A stretch of DNA of 38,168 nt from AP-16 sp036395835 (GCA_036395835.1 DASWCW010000087.1:1-38168), one strand, 5' to 3'. Shown: positions 24,196 to 32,960, counted from the first letter of the stretch. Translations and numbers: made by a program. The notes: generated by a model not told the origin, from the sequence alone.

Positions 24196-25092
24196 ATGAG
24201 CCTGCGCGCCGAGTTTGTGCGCCTGGGCCTGCGCCGGTTCGTCAAGCGCCGCGATCGTCCCGACGCGACCGTGGCGCAGATGCGGCAGTCGCGCGCGGGC
24301 GCCGAACGGTTCATCCCGAACCCACCCGCAGGCACGGAGACGATCGCGGTCGACGCCGGCGGGGTCCCGGCGGTCCGCGTGACCGCGCGCGCCTCGCAAC
24401 GCGATCGTCATGTTCTTTATCTGCACGGGGGCGGCTTCGTGACCGGATCGTCCTCGCTCTACCGGCATCTGACCTGGCGCTTGGCGGCGGCGGCGCGGGC
24501 GCGTTTGCTGTCGGTGGATTATCGGCTCGCACCGGAGCATCCGTTTCCGGCGGCACTCGAGGACGCGGTCGCGGCCTATCGCTGGCTTCTGGCGGACGGT
24601 GCCGATGCGCGGCAGATAGCCGTAATGGGAGATTCCGCCGGCGGCGCGCTGGCGTTCGCGATGCTGCTGAAGCTGCGCGATGAAGGCCTGCCGCTTCCGG
24701 CGGCAGCCGTCGGGCTCTCGCCCTGGGTCGACCTCGCTCTCAGGAGCCCGTCGCTCGAGCTCAACGCCGAGTCCGACCCTATGCTGAATGCGGGCGGGGC
24801 GCGAAAGCTCGCCGAATATTATCTCCAGGGTGCCGATCCGCGCGCGCCCTATGCGTCTCCCGTATATGGCGATCCAGCCGGGCTGCCTCCTACCCTCATC
24901 CAGGTGGGGAGCGATGAGATCCTGCGCGACGATGCGGTGCGTATGACAGAGAAGCTGCGCGCCGTGGGATGCGAGGTCGAGCTCGAGATCTGGCCGCGCA
25001 TGCCGCACGTGTGGCACCTGTTCGCGACCATCCTGCCGGAAGCGCGCCGGGCCGTCGCGCGCATCGGCAGCTTCCTGCAGAGCAGGTGGTGA
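24196..25092 (+). CDS. HSL-type alpha/beta-hydrolase (esterase)
   Basis: 298 residues of the hormone-sensitive-lipase family of carboxylesterases. The oxyanion motif HGGGFVTG, the nucleophile elbow GDSAGG (S147), D240 in VGSDEILRDD and H271 in MPHVWHLF complete the triad. Cytoplasmic, no signal peptide. It probably hydrolyses short-chain esters; the substrate is unknown. The ATG at 24196 has a weak AGAAGCGG site. It converges with the quinone oxidoreductase gene 25 bases away. Confidence 0.93.
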   Translation: MSLRAEFVRLGLRRFVKRRDRPDATVAQMRQSRAGAERFIPNPPAGTETIAVDAGGVPAVRVTARASQRDRHVLYLHGGGFVTGSSSLYRHLTWRLAAAARARLLSVDYRLAPEHPFPAALEDAVAAYRWLLADGADARQIAVMGDSAGGALAFAMLLKLRDEGLPLPAAAVGLSPWVDLALRSPSLELNAESDPMLNAGGARKLAEYYLQGADPRAPYASPVYGDPAGLPPTLIQVGSDEILRDDAVRMTEKLRAVGCEVELEIWPRMPHVWHLFATILPEARRAVARIGSFLQSRW

Positions 25093-25117
25093 AGAGTCAC
25101 AGCGTCGCTGCCGAAAC

Positions 25118-26089
25118 TCACGGAGTAAGAACCGACGCGCCGGTGGTTTTCCGGCCCTCGAGATCGCGGTGGGCCTTCACCGCGTCCTTCAACGCGTACT
25201 TTTGGTTGACCGCGATCTTTACGGCGCCGCTTGCCACGACCGAGAACAGATCGTTGGCGGTGGCAAGGAGATCCTCGTGCTTGGCCGTATGGGTAACGAG
25301 GGTGGGCCGGGTGACGTAGAGAGAGCCCTTTTGCGAGAGGATGCCGAGATTGAACGCCTCGATCGGCCCCGACGCATTGCCGAAGCTCACGAACAGGCCG
25401 AGCGGACGCAGGCAATCGAGCGAGCCCGGGAACGTCGCTTTGCCGACTCCGTCATAGACCACCGCGCACAGATCGCCCTTGGTGATCTCCTTGACGCGTG
25501 CGACGAAATCTTCCTCGTTGTAGAGGATCACGTGATGACAGCCGTGAGCTTTGGCGAGCTCGGCCTTCTGCTTGGAGCCCACTGTGCCGATCACGTTGGC
25601 GCCGAGGTGGTTTGCCCATTGGCAGGCGATCAGCCCCACGCCTCCGGCCGCGGCGTGGATCAGCACGTTCTCGCCCTTCTGCACCTTGTGAGTGCGACGA
25701 AGCAGATATTGAGCCGTCATGCCCTTGAGCATCATGGCGGCCGCCTGCTCGTAGGAAATATTGGCGGGAAGCTTTACGGCTCGGTCCGCCGGCAGTAGAC
25801 GCTCGGCCGCGTAGCTTCCGATCATCACCCATGCGACCCGGTCGCCGACCTTGAAATCCGTGACCCCGGGACCGACCGCGGTGACCTCGCCCGCCCCTTC
25901 GTTGCCAAGAACGAAAGGCACCGCAGGCGGCGGATACAGCCCGCTGCGGAAATAGGTGTCGATGTAGTTGAGGCCGCAAGCGTGGATGCGGACCCGGATC
26001 TGACCCTGCCCCGGGGCGCCGACCTCGACATCCTCGTATTTCATGACTTCGGGACCGCCGGGTTTATGAACTCGGACTGCTGCGACCAT
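25118..26089 (-). CDS. qor: NADPH:quinone oxidoreductase (zinc-independent MDR)
   Basis: 323 residues of the quinone-oxidoreductase branch of medium-chain dehydrogenases. N-terminal GroES-like domain with GLNYIDTYFRSGLYP and FVLGNEGAGEV, then a Rossmann fold with nucleotide motif AAAGGVGLIACQWA. The zinc ligands of alcohol dehydrogenases are absent, as expected for this branch. Reduces quinones using NADPH, typically as a redox defence. Start at 26089 (ATG) with a AGGAGCC site upstream. Confidence 0.93.
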   Translation of the reverse strand: MVAAVRVHKPGGPEVMKYEDVEVGAPGQGQIRVRIHACGLNYIDTYFRSGLYPPPAVPFVLGNEGAGEVTAVGPGVTDFKVGDRVAWVMIGSYAAERLLPADRAVKLPANISYEQAAAMMLKGMTAQYLLRRTHKVQKGENVLIHAAAGGVGLIACQWANHLGANVIGTVGSKQKAELAKAHGCHHVILYNEEDFVARVKEITKGDLCAVVYDGVGKATFPGSLDCLRPLGLFVSFGNASGPIEAFNLGILSQKGSLYVTRPTLVTHTAKHEDLLATANDLFSVVASGAVKIAVNQKYALKDAVKAHRDLEGRKTTGASVLTP

Positions 26090-26286
26090 GGCTGGCTCCT
26101 GTGGGACTTCGCCTCTGCCTAAATCGGCGAGCGCCGACGCGTGCCGCGGGCACCCATTGCCGGGCCGCGATCATAGGTTCGTCCGGCCAGGACGCAAGCA
26201 ATTGGGCTCGATGGAGCCATGCGCGGCGCGCGGGGTTTTTGCGCGCATCGTGCTAGCCTGCGGCGCTCGGCATCGGGAGGACGACA

Positions 26287-26934
26287 ATGGACACGGCAGA
26301 GCTTCTGCGGCGCTGCATGACGATCGGGACCAGCACCTGGTCGGATGCGCTCGATCAGTGCGGCATCTCCGGCGTCGTGCGCGGCCTCGTTCAGCGCAGC
26401 GGTCGCGGGCGTTTCGCCGGATTTGCCGTGACCGCGCGGGAACGGGCCGGGGCACTCGGCAGCTATCCGCGCGCGGAGTTCGGCGTCGGCAAGATGATTG
26501 CGGCGATCGAGCCGGGCAACGTGCTGATGGCGGACGTCGGCGGCGCCGACGTTTCGACGTTCGGGGGCCTTGCCGCGCTCGCGACGCAAAAGCGAGGAGC
26601 GGCGGGTGTGGTGATCGACGGAGGATGCCGCGACGTCGAGGAGATCCGCGCGACCGGCGTGTGGCTGGCAAGCCGCTCCGTTACCCCGACCACGGGCAAG
26701 ACGCGGCTCAAGCTGGAAGCCCTGGGTGAGGCGGTGATGATCGGCGGCATCCCGGTGAAACCGGGCGATCTGGTCGCGGGCGACGACACCGGAATCGTCG
26801 TCGTTCCGAGAGGCGATCTGGAACGCGTGATCGATGCGGCGGAGCGCATGCGCGCAACCGATGCCGCTCTCGAACGGGCGCTTCATGCCGGAAAATCCTT
26901 CTCGGAAGCGGCCGCCGCCGCCAATTACATTTGA
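26287..26934 (+). CDS. RraA-like protein / HMG aldolase family
   Basis: 215 residues, RraA superfamily. The catalytic motif IDGGCRDVEEI (R115, D116) and the later GDDTGIVVVP are present, as in 4-hydroxy-4-methyl-2-oxoglutarate/oxaloacetate-type aldolases and decarboxylases; RNase E inhibition is limited to another branch. A pathway cannot be assigned from neighbours. The ATG follows GGGAGGACGACA. Confidence 0.9.
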   Translation: MDTAELLRRCMTIGTSTWSDALDQCGISGVVRGLVQRSGRGRFAGFAVTARERAGALGSYPRAEFGVGKMIAAIEPGNVLMADVGGADVSTFGGLAALATQKRGAAGVVIDGGCRDVEEIRATGVWLASRSVTPTTGKTRLKLEALGEAVMIGGIPVKPGDLVAGDDTGIVVVPRGDLERVIDAAERMRATDAALERALHAGKSFSEAAAAANYI

Positions 26935-26953
26935 TCGCGAACGGAGGAAGATC

Positions 26954-26978
26954 GGAACACCCGCCTGGGCTGGGCGTT
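26954..26978 (+). promoter_or_regulatory. EcfG promoter (exact match), possibly leaderless
   Basis: GGAAC (26954-26958), 16-base spacer, CGTT (26975-26978). The start codon of the next gene is only 12 bases after the -10 element, so the transcript would begin within a few bases of the ATG at 26990. Confidence 0.8.
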
Positions 26979-26989
26979 ATTTTTTGATC

Positions 26990-27235
26990 ATGCCGGATTT
27001 TGCCATCAACCCGCCCGTGCACGTCGGCAAACCCGAGGCGATCGTCCGGTCCGTCGAGCAGGCCGCCGACTTCGTACGAAACTGCGAGGTGGGAAATCTC
27101 GACCGGAATACATCGGGGCTGCTGGAGAAGCTCCGGAATGTGCAATCCCCCGAACAAGCGCAGGACGCCGGCCGCGCCTTCAAGGCATGGCTCAAGACAC
27201 GCGATCTGTTGCTGGTTCCGCCCGACGCGCCTTGA
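26990..27235 (+). CDS. Small hypothetical protein, probably stress-induced and leaderless
   Basis: 81 residues starting MPDFAINPPVHVGKPEAIVR, with helical segments VRSVEQAADFVRN, SGLLEKLRNVQSPEQAQ and AFKAWLKTRDLLLVPP. The order of a short beta strand then helices and a closing strand recalls the small DUF982 proteins of rhizobia, but the match is weak. No ribosome binding site is present (a T-run precedes the ATG), which fits transcription from the exact EcfG promoter at 26954-26978 without a leader. The next gene on the same strand starts 57 bases later. Confidence 0.68.
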   Translation: MPDFAINPPVHVGKPEAIVRSVEQAADFVRNCEVGNLDRNTSGLLEKLRNVQSPEQAQDAGRAFKAWLKTRDLLLVPPDAP

Positions 27236-27292
27236 AGCGTTCGGGCGGCGTCCGGCGCTCCCCGCGTCTGCGCAGTTTCCCTGGAGGCTCGA

Positions 27293-27592
27293 ATGCCCAG
27301 CGTGACCGAGCGCAAGCGTCCAACAACCGACCAGCTTCGCCACGATATCGACCGGGGCCGGACCGGAGACAAGGTGTCGTGGCCCGATCCTGCTTCGGTA
27401 CCCCTGGGCACCGATGAGGAAGCGGCGGGCACGCCGCTTGCTCCCGGCGATCTCGACGCCGCGCGGCGAGCCGAGCGCCGCGGTTTCTACCAGGCGCAAC
27501 CCGATGCGGGTCTTGGCCACGCGTGGATTTTGGTCGGCTTCATCCTTGCGCTGTTTGCCGGCATTCTGGTCTGGTTCATCGCGACGGCATAG
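27293..27592 (+). CDS. Small hypothetical protein with C-terminal membrane span
   Basis: 99 residues. The polar N-terminal part carries TTDQLRHDIDRGRTGDKV followed by PDPASVPLGTDEEA, a pattern seen in a conserved rhizobial family of unknown function; the C-terminus is one transmembrane segment (WILVGFILALFAGILVWF). Strong ribosome site CCTGGAGGCTCGA. Tail-anchored inner-membrane protein; possibly co-transcribed with the stress gene 57 bases upstream. Confidence 0.8.
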   Translation: MPSVTERKRPTTDQLRHDIDRGRTGDKVSWPDPASVPLGTDEEAAGTPLAPGDLDAARRAERRGFYQAQPDAGLGHAWILVGFILALFAGILVWFIATA

Positions 27593-27638
27593 CCGACCTG
27601 GTGGAGAGCGGGGCGCGGACCGCCGGATGGCCCGAAAT

Positions 27639-28382
27639 CTACCGGCCACCTGCGACGCGCAGCACGGTGCCGGTCACGTAGGACGCCGCATCGGACAACA
27701 GAAACACGATCGCTTCGGCGACTTCTTCGGCGGAGCCGGCGCGCCCCATCGGCACCGCGGGCGCCAGTCGCTCGAGCCGGCCCGGCGGGTGTATCTCGGT
27801 GGCGATCAGTCCGGGCGCGACCGCGTTGACCCGGATCTTGTCGGCGGCAAGCTCGCGCGCGAGCCCAATGGTCATCGATTCGATCGCGCCCTTCGAGGCG
27901 GCGTACCAGACATATTCGCCAGGGCTGCCGAGCGTTGCCGCCGCGGAAGAGATCAGCACGATCGCACCGCCCGCGCCGCCGTGCTTGGTCGAGATGCGGG
28001 GAACGGCGGCACGCAAGCACAACAGTGCGCCCAACACATTGAGATCGAGCACCTCGCGCAAGGTCTCGGTCTTGGCCGCTTCGAGTCGGGACCCGGCCCC
28101 GGTGATGCCGCTGTTGTAGACGACGTGGCTCAGTCGGCCGAGCTCGCGCTCCAATGTTTGCAGCACCCGATCCACATCGGCTTCGGCTTTCATGTCGCCC
28201 TGGATCGCGATCGCCTTGCCGCCCGCTGCCTCGACTTCGGCGACCACCCCGTCGGCGGCGCGTCGATCGCGCAGGTAATTGACGCCGACCTGGAAGCCGC
28301 GCGCGCCCGCGAGCCTGGCGCAAGCCGCGCCGATACCGCGGCTGCCACCGGTAATGAGGAGAACGGGTTTCTGCGATGCCAT
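27639..28382 (-). CDS. SDR family oxidoreductase
   Basis: 247 residues, classical short-chain dehydrogenase/reductase. Rossmann motif TGGSRGIG at residues 11-18, NSG as the NNAG equivalent, the catalytic Ser in LISSAA, and YAASK as the YxxxK motif; the C-terminus VTGTVLRVAGG is typical of FabG-like members. Likely NADP-dependent; substrate unknown. It lies 21 bases downstream of the pcs gene on the same strand, so the two form an operon. Confidence 0.93.
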   Translation of the reverse strand: MASQKPVLLITGGSRGIGAACARLAGARGFQVGVNYLRDRRAADGVVAEVEAAGGKAIAIQGDMKAEADVDRVLQTLERELGRLSHVVYNSGITGAGSRLEAAKTETLREVLDLNVLGALLCLRAAVPRISTKHGGAGGAIVLISSAAATLGSPGEYVWYAASKGAIESMTIGLARELAADKIRVNAVAPGLIATEIHPPGRLERLAPAVPMGRAGSAEEVAEAIVFLLSDAASYVTGTVLRVAGGR

Positions 28383-28403
28383 CGGCGGATGCTTCTCGGC
28401 GGC

Positions 28404-29162
28404 TCACGAGGCGGGCGCGACCGGACCTCGGAACAGACCGGCTGCGCAGAAATAAACCGCGAGCGCGGCCAGGGTCAGCTGGACGAAGATTCCGGGCTCC
28501 AGGTCCTGGATGACCGCCGCGACGGCGAGCGCCACCCAGGCAAAGAGCAGCACGATGCTGAAACCGCGGAAGCGCGCGACGCGCAACGGGTGCAGGAAGG
28601 GGAACGGTACGAAGCTCAGTCCGCACAGCACCACGATGAGGGCAACGCTCAGCCACGGCTCGGGCCGCAAGAGGAACAGATAAAAAGCGACGACATTCCA
28701 CAGCGCCGGAAAGCCGCGGAAATAATTGTCGGGGGTTTTCATCCGACGATCAGCGAAATACAGCGCGCTGGCGACCAGGATCAACAACCCGGCCGGGATC
28801 GCCGCGATGTCCGGCAACAAGTTGCCGGCCACGATCGCGTAAGCCGGCACGAACACGTAACTCAGATAATCGACCACCAGGTCGAGCGTGTCTCCCGACC
28901 AGCGCGGCAAGAGCTCTTTGACGTTGCAACGGCGAGCAAGCGCGCCATCGACTGCATCGACGATCAGTGCCAGGCCGAGCCAGGCGAACATCCGCGACCA
29001 GTTCGCCGAAATCGCGGCCAGCAGCGCCAGCAGGCACAACGCGGCGCCACTGGCGGTCAGCACATGGACCGCAAAAGCGCGCGCCGATAGCCCGGCCTTT
29101 GCCGGTGAGCCTGCGGGTTCGGGGCTGGAATCGGCCGGAGAGTGATCCGCGATCACGTCCAT
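28404..29162 (-). CDS. pcs: Phosphatidylcholine synthase
   Basis: Condenses choline with CDP-diacylglycerol to make phosphatidylcholine in one step, as in Sinorhizobium and other host-associated alphaproteobacteria. 252 residues with about eight membrane segments. The CDP-alcohol phosphatidyltransferase motif is complete: DAVDGALARR followed by GDTLDLVVDY, giving the D-x2-DG-x2-AR-x8-G-x3-D-x3-D pattern. ATG 29162 gives the family's usual length; an in-frame start at 29261 would enter the divergent gene. Choline must be taken up from outside. Confidence 0.9.
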   Translation of the reverse strand: MDVIADHSPADSSPEPAGSPAKAGLSARAFAVHVLTASGAALCLLALLAAISANWSRMFAWLGLALIVDAVDGALARRCNVKELLPRWSGDTLDLVVDYLSYVFVPAYAIVAGNLLPDIAAIPAGLLILVASALYFADRRMKTPDNYFRGFPALWNVVAFYLFLLRPEPWLSVALIVVLCGLSFVPFPFLHPLRVARFRGFSIVLLFAWVALAVAAVIQDLEPGIFVQLTLAALAVYFCAAGLFRGPVAPAS

Positions 29163-29248
29163 GCTATCCGAGGCGGGGCGGGCATAGGCCCGAACCGGCG
29201 TAGCGGGCACGGTTTTCGGCGGGTTCGTCAAGTCCTGCGCAAGGCGAC

Positions 29249-30496
29249 ATGGCTGGATCACGGGATCGGCAATATCGGCCCAGGAGCGGGTCGGACGCCT
29301 CGCGCGTCGAAATCGCGGTGATCGGCGCGGGACCCGCCGGGCTGACGGCGGCGATTGCGCTGGCAGCCGCCGGAATCGACACGGCGCTGGTGTCCAAGCG
29401 CCCTGCCCGGCCCGACAACCGCACGACGGCGTTGCTCGCCGGCTCGGTGCGCGCGCTCGAGACGCTCGGGGTCTGGGAATCGTGCCGCGACCAGGCCGCT
29501 CCCCTCGAGGCCATCCGCATCATCGACGACACGCGGCGCCTGATCCGGGCGCCGGAAGTCGTGTTCCATGCCGCGGAAATCGGGCTCGAAGCATTCGGAC
29601 ACAATATCGAAAATCAGCATCTCGTCGCCGCGCTCGACCGTCGCGCGGCGAATCTTCCGCAACTGGCGCGAATCGATCAGGCCGCAGCGGCGATCGAACC
29701 CGAGGCAGACCACGTTCGCGTGCGCCTTGCCGACGGGAGCAGGATCGAGGCGCGGCTCGTCATCGGGGCCGACGGTCGCCGGTCGCTGTGCCGTGCGGCT
29801 GCCGGAATCCTGACGGACGCATTCGACTATGGCCAGGCGGCGCTGACCTTGAACCTGCGCCACACGAGGCCGCACGCGGGCGTCTCCACCGAATTCCACA
29901 CCGAAGGCGGGCCCTTCACGCTGGTGCCGCTCACGGGCATGCGCTCGAGCCTGGTTTGCGTCGTAAGTTCCCGTGAGGCGGAGCGGCTCGGCGCGCTTCC
30001 GGCGCCGGCGCTGACCCAGGAGATCGAGCGCCGTGCCCATTTCATCCTCGGGAAAATCGCATTGGAAACCGAGCCCGGCATTTTTCCGCTCGGCGTCGAA
30101 ACTGCCCGAAGCGTTTCCGCGCGCCGCACCGCGCTCGTTGGCGAAGCGGCCCACGTGCTGCCGCCGATCGGCGCGCAGGGGCTCAATCTGGGTCTGCGCG
30201 ATGCGGCGACGATCGCCGAGCTTGCAGCGGCGGCGCGACAGGCCGGCGGCGATCCCGGTTCGATGGAGCTGCTGGCCCGGTACGAGACCTCGCGCCGGGC
30301 CGACGTGACGACCCGCGCGTTCGCAGTCGATCTCCTCAACCGCAGCCTGCTCTCGGATTTCTTGCCGATCCAGGGCATCCGCGGGCTCGGGCTTTATCTC
30401 GTCGGTCGGATCGGTCCGCTGCGTCGGGCGCTCATGCGCGAAGGCGTTGCACCGACACTCGCCGCACCGCGCTTGATGCGAGGCGAGGCGCTGTAA
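29249..30496 (+). CDS. UbiH/COQ6 family FAD-dependent monooxygenase
   Basis: 415 residues, flavoprotein hydroxylase of ubiquinone biosynthesis type. FAD-binding GxGxxG in IAVIGAGPAGL, the second motif GADGRRS, and the third FAD block ALVGEAAHVLPPIGAQGLNLGLRDA are all present in the family order. Alphaproteobacteria use one or two such enzymes (UbiH/UbiL-like) for several ring positions; which carbon this one oxidises cannot be read. ATG at 29249 after AAGGCG. Divergent from pcs. Confidence 0.9.
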   Translation: MAGSRDRQYRPRSGSDASRVEIAVIGAGPAGLTAAIALAAAGIDTALVSKRPARPDNRTTALLAGSVRALETLGVWESCRDQAAPLEAIRIIDDTRRLIRAPEVVFHAAEIGLEAFGHNIENQHLVAALDRRAANLPQLARIDQAAAAIEPEADHVRVRLADGSRIEARLVIGADGRRSLCRAAAGILTDAFDYGQAALTLNLRHTRPHAGVSTEFHTEGGPFTLVPLTGMRSSLVCVVSSREAERLGALPAPALTQEIERRAHFILGKIALETEPGIFPLGVETARSVSARRTALVGEAAHVLPPIGAQGLNLGLRDAATIAELAAAARQAGGDPGSMELLARYETSRRADVTTRAFAVDLLNRSLLSDFLPIQGIRGLGLYLVGRIGPLRRALMREGVAPTLAAPRLMRGEAL

Positions 30497-30504
30497 AGCA
30501 TCGC

Positions 30505-31176
30505 TCAGCTCTGCTCCATGCGGCGCGGCGAAACCGGCACCCGGCCGCCGCTCTCCCAAAGCGTGACCACGATCCATCCGGTCGAGGCTCCGATGAACGC
30601 CCCGGCAATGCAATCGCTCACGAAATGGAAGTCGGCGCCGATCAACCCGATCACCACCGCGGCGGTGAACAGGGCGTACAGGATCCGGAACCGCGGGTAA
30701 CAGATCCACAGCACGGACATGACCGCCACGATCGCAGTGGTGTGCCCGGAGGGGAACGATTCGAATCCGGCGCCGGTGTGAAACGGATTGAAGCCGTAAA
30801 CGCCGTCCTGAATCAGCGATGGATTGTTGCGGACCCAGGTTTCGGGCCAGGTACGGCCGAACACGATTTTCAGCTGGTTCTTGATGGCGCTCGCGATCAC
30901 GAGGCTCACTGCGCACAGCAGCGCGACGGCTTCGGGTCGGGTCAGCGGCTTTTCCAGCAACGCGCGCAGCCCGAGCACGATGAATGCCAGCACGGCGAGC
31001 GGCGCGAAAACTTCGGGGATGAGCGTCAGCCGTGCGAACAACGGCTCATTGTGAAAATGGGCGTGGGCGAAATAGGCAATCGGGCGGTCCAGCCACTCGT
31101 AGGAGATCGCGACTGCGAGCGCGGTCAGCGCGAAGGCGGTGGCCCACTTGCGCGGCCGATTCAGGGTCGTGTGCAT
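30505..31176 (-). CDS. PAP2 family membrane phosphatase
   Basis: 223 residues with six hydrophobic segments. The three PAP2 phosphatase blocks are visible: KNQLKIVFGRTWP (K-x6-RP variant), SFPSGHTT, and ADFHFVSDCIAG (the HxxxSD block). Dephosphorylates lipid phosphates such as phosphatidate or undecaprenyl diphosphate. I chose ATG 31176, where the hydrophobic protein begins; the frame upstream to 31404 reads as noise. No strong ribosome binding site. Confidence 0.85.
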   Translation of the reverse strand: MHTTLNRPRKWATAFALTALAVAISYEWLDRPIAYFAHAHFHNEPLFARLTLIPEVFAPLAVLAFIVLGLRALLEKPLTRPEAVALLCAVSLVIASAIKNQLKIVFGRTWPETWVRNNPSLIQDGVYGFNPFHTGAGFESFPSGHTTAIVAVMSVLWICYPRFRILYALFTAAVVIGLIGADFHFVSDCIAGAFIGASTGWIVVTLWESGGRVPVSPRRMEQS

Positions 31177-31387
31177 GATGGTGCCGGCACCCCGGCGCTC
31201 CGTCGGGCGCCAATGGCGTCCGCCTTTATGATGAGGATCATCAGCCCGGTTCCCAATCCGAGTTGTCTCTCTAGCCAATCCACCGCTGCCATCCAATAGC
31301 CGGCAGATTGACCGGAGCGGGAAAACTGGGCATCGGAATGGACTCCGGCTCGGCCAACGCGGCTCCCAAGCAATGTCAGGATCAGCC

Positions 31388-32431
31388 ATGAAGCCTGCGC
31401 GCAATTTCTACAAGCCGCTGGCGATCGGGGCGCCCGAGCCCTGGCGCGAGCCCCCGATCCGGCTCGAGCGGATGATCCATTTCGTGCCGCCGCAGCTGGA
31501 GAAGCTGCGCGCCAAAGTCCCCGAGCTCGTCGGCCAAGTCGATGTGGTGCTCGGAAATCTCGAGGACGCGATCCCGGCGGACGCCAAGGACGCGGCCCGG
31601 CATGGCTTCATCGCAATGGCGAAATCGGTCGAGTTCGGCGCAACCGGCCTGTGGACGCGGATCAATGCGCTCAATTCGCCTTGGGCGCTCGACGACGTCA
31701 CCGAGATCGTCGCCGCGATCGGCAGCAAGCTCGACGTGATCATGTTGCCGAAAGTCGAAGGCGTCTGGGACGTCCATTACCTCGACCAGCTGTTGGCGCA
31801 GCTCGAGGCGAAGCACCGGGTCGAAAAGCCCATCCTGATCCACGCCATCCTGGAGACTGCCCAGGGCGTGAACAATGTCGAGGCGATCGCCACGGCGTCG
31901 CCGCGCATGCACGGCATGAGCCTCGGCCCGGCGGATCTCGCGGCATCGCGCGCCATGAAGACGACGCGGGTCGGCGGCGGGCACCCGGATTACAAGATCC
32001 TCGGCGACGTCACGCAAGGAGCCGGCGAGCGCGCAAAATTCCAGCAGGATCTCTGGCACTACACGCTGGCGAAAATGGTGGACGCTTGCGCGGCCGCGGC
32101 CATCAAGCCGTTCTACGGTCCGTTCGGCGATTTCTCCGATCCCGACGCCTGCGAGGCGCAGTTCCGCAACGCGTTCCTGATGGGTTGCGTCGGCGCGTGG
32201 TCGCTGCACCCCTCGCAGATCGCCATCGCCAAGCGGGTGTTTTCACCCGACCCCGGCGAGGTCGCGTTCGCCAAACGCATTCTCGACGCCATGCCGGACG
32301 GCACGGGTGCGGTCATGATCGAAGGCAAGATGCAGGACGATGCGACCTGGAAACAGGCCAAGGTGGTCGTCGATCTCGCCCGGCTGGTTGCGGCCAAGGA
32401 CCCGGAGCTCGCGGCCCGGTATGGGCTCTAG
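31388..32431 (+). CDS. HpcH/HpaI aldolase family, L-malyl-CoA/beta-methylmalyl-CoA lyase type
   Basis: 347 residues in the CitE/Mcl TIM-barrel superfamily. It follows the Mcl1 pattern: FYKPLAIGAPEPW, RMIHFVPP, GNLEDAIPADAK (metal-binding acidic block) and ILIHAILETAQGVNNVEAI with the catalytic Glu region, then MHGMSLGPADLAAS. Mcl1 cleaves (3S)-malyl-CoA and beta-methylmalyl-CoA in the ethylmalonyl-CoA pathway and glyoxylate metabolism. No other genes of that pathway are adjacent, so the assignment rests on the sequence alone. ATG 31388 is preceded by AGGATCAGCC. Confidence 0.88.
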   Translation: MKPARNFYKPLAIGAPEPWREPPIRLERMIHFVPPQLEKLRAKVPELVGQVDVVLGNLEDAIPADAKDAARHGFIAMAKSVEFGATGLWTRINALNSPWALDDVTEIVAAIGSKLDVIMLPKVEGVWDVHYLDQLLAQLEAKHRVEKPILIHAILETAQGVNNVEAIATASPRMHGMSLGPADLAASRAMKTTRVGGGHPDYKILGDVTQGAGERAKFQQDLWHYTLAKMVDACAAAAIKPFYGPFGDFSDPDACEAQFRNAFLMGCVGAWSLHPSQIAIAKRVFSPDPGEVAFAKRILDAMPDGTGAVMIEGKMQDDATWKQAKVVVDLARLVAAKDPELAARYGL

Positions 32432-32532
32432 CCGGCGGTTGCGCCGATTTCGATTTCGACGTAGATCGAGGCGGATATGCCTCATCTTTAACGGAAACCC
32501 GCGCTTTACTGGATCAACGCTTGCGCTCCGAC

Positions 32533-32877
32533 ATGCTCAAACCCATGCTCAAACCGCGCGCGGCCAAGTTCAAGATCGGCCAGGTGGTCCGGCATCGCCT
32601 CTATCCGTTCCGAGGCGTGATCTTCGACGTCGATCCTACGTTCAGCAACACCGAGGAATGGTGGCTCTCGATCCCGGCCGAGGCCCGGCCCAGCAAGGAT
32701 CAGCCCTTCTATCATCTGTTCGCCGAGAACGCCGAGACCGAGTACATCGCCTATGTGTCGGAGCAGAATCTGCTGCCCGACACCTCCGGCGCTCCGATCC
32801 GGCATCCGCAAGTCGCCGAAATATTCGAACGTGACGACACCGGCACGTTCCGGCAGCGCAATTCCCAGCTGAATTGA
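32533..32877 (+). CDS. hspQ: Heat shock protein HspQ (YccV-like)
   Basis: 114 residues. HspQ/YccV family: KFKIGQVVRHRLYPFRGVIFDVDP, then EEWWLSIPAEARPSKDQPFYHLFAE and YIAYVSEQNLLPD. Known to enhance Lon-mediated protein degradation in enterobacteria and once linked to hemimethylated DNA binding. ATG 32533 is used; a second ATG at 32545 is equally possible. Followed by a shared terminator hairpin. Confidence 0.9.
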   Translation: MLKPMLKPRAAKFKIGQVVRHRLYPFRGVIFDVDPTFSNTEEWWLSIPAEARPSKDQPFYHLFAENAETEYIAYVSEQNLLPDTSGAPIRHPQVAEIFERDDTGTFRQRNSQLN

Positions 32878-32910
32878 AATAGGTCGGTGCGCGCAATCGC
32901 CCCCCGGAAT

Positions 32911-32943
32911 CAAAAAGGAGGCGCGCAGGAAGCGCGCCTCCTT
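32911..32943 (-). terminator. Intrinsic terminator between converging genes
   Basis: A perfect 12-bp stem AAGGAGGCGCGC with GCGCGCCTCCTT around loop AGGAA. On the minus strand it is followed by TTTTTG, which suits the IalB-like gene; on the plus strand a weaker TTCTCC follows for hspQ. Confidence 0.85.
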
Positions 32944-32960
32944 CTCCCCCGTGCCGCGGC

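Noticed and set aside
25429..25453. Plus-strand GGAAC-N16-CGTC inside the quinone oxidoreductase gene
   Set aside because: One mismatch, located inside and antisense to a coding region, with no plus-strand gene following it for more than 800 bases.
32826..32849. Minus-strand GGAAC-N15-CGTT inside hspQ
   Set aside because: Spacer of 15 is too short for the consensus, and it lies within a coding region with no gene downstream on that strand nearby.
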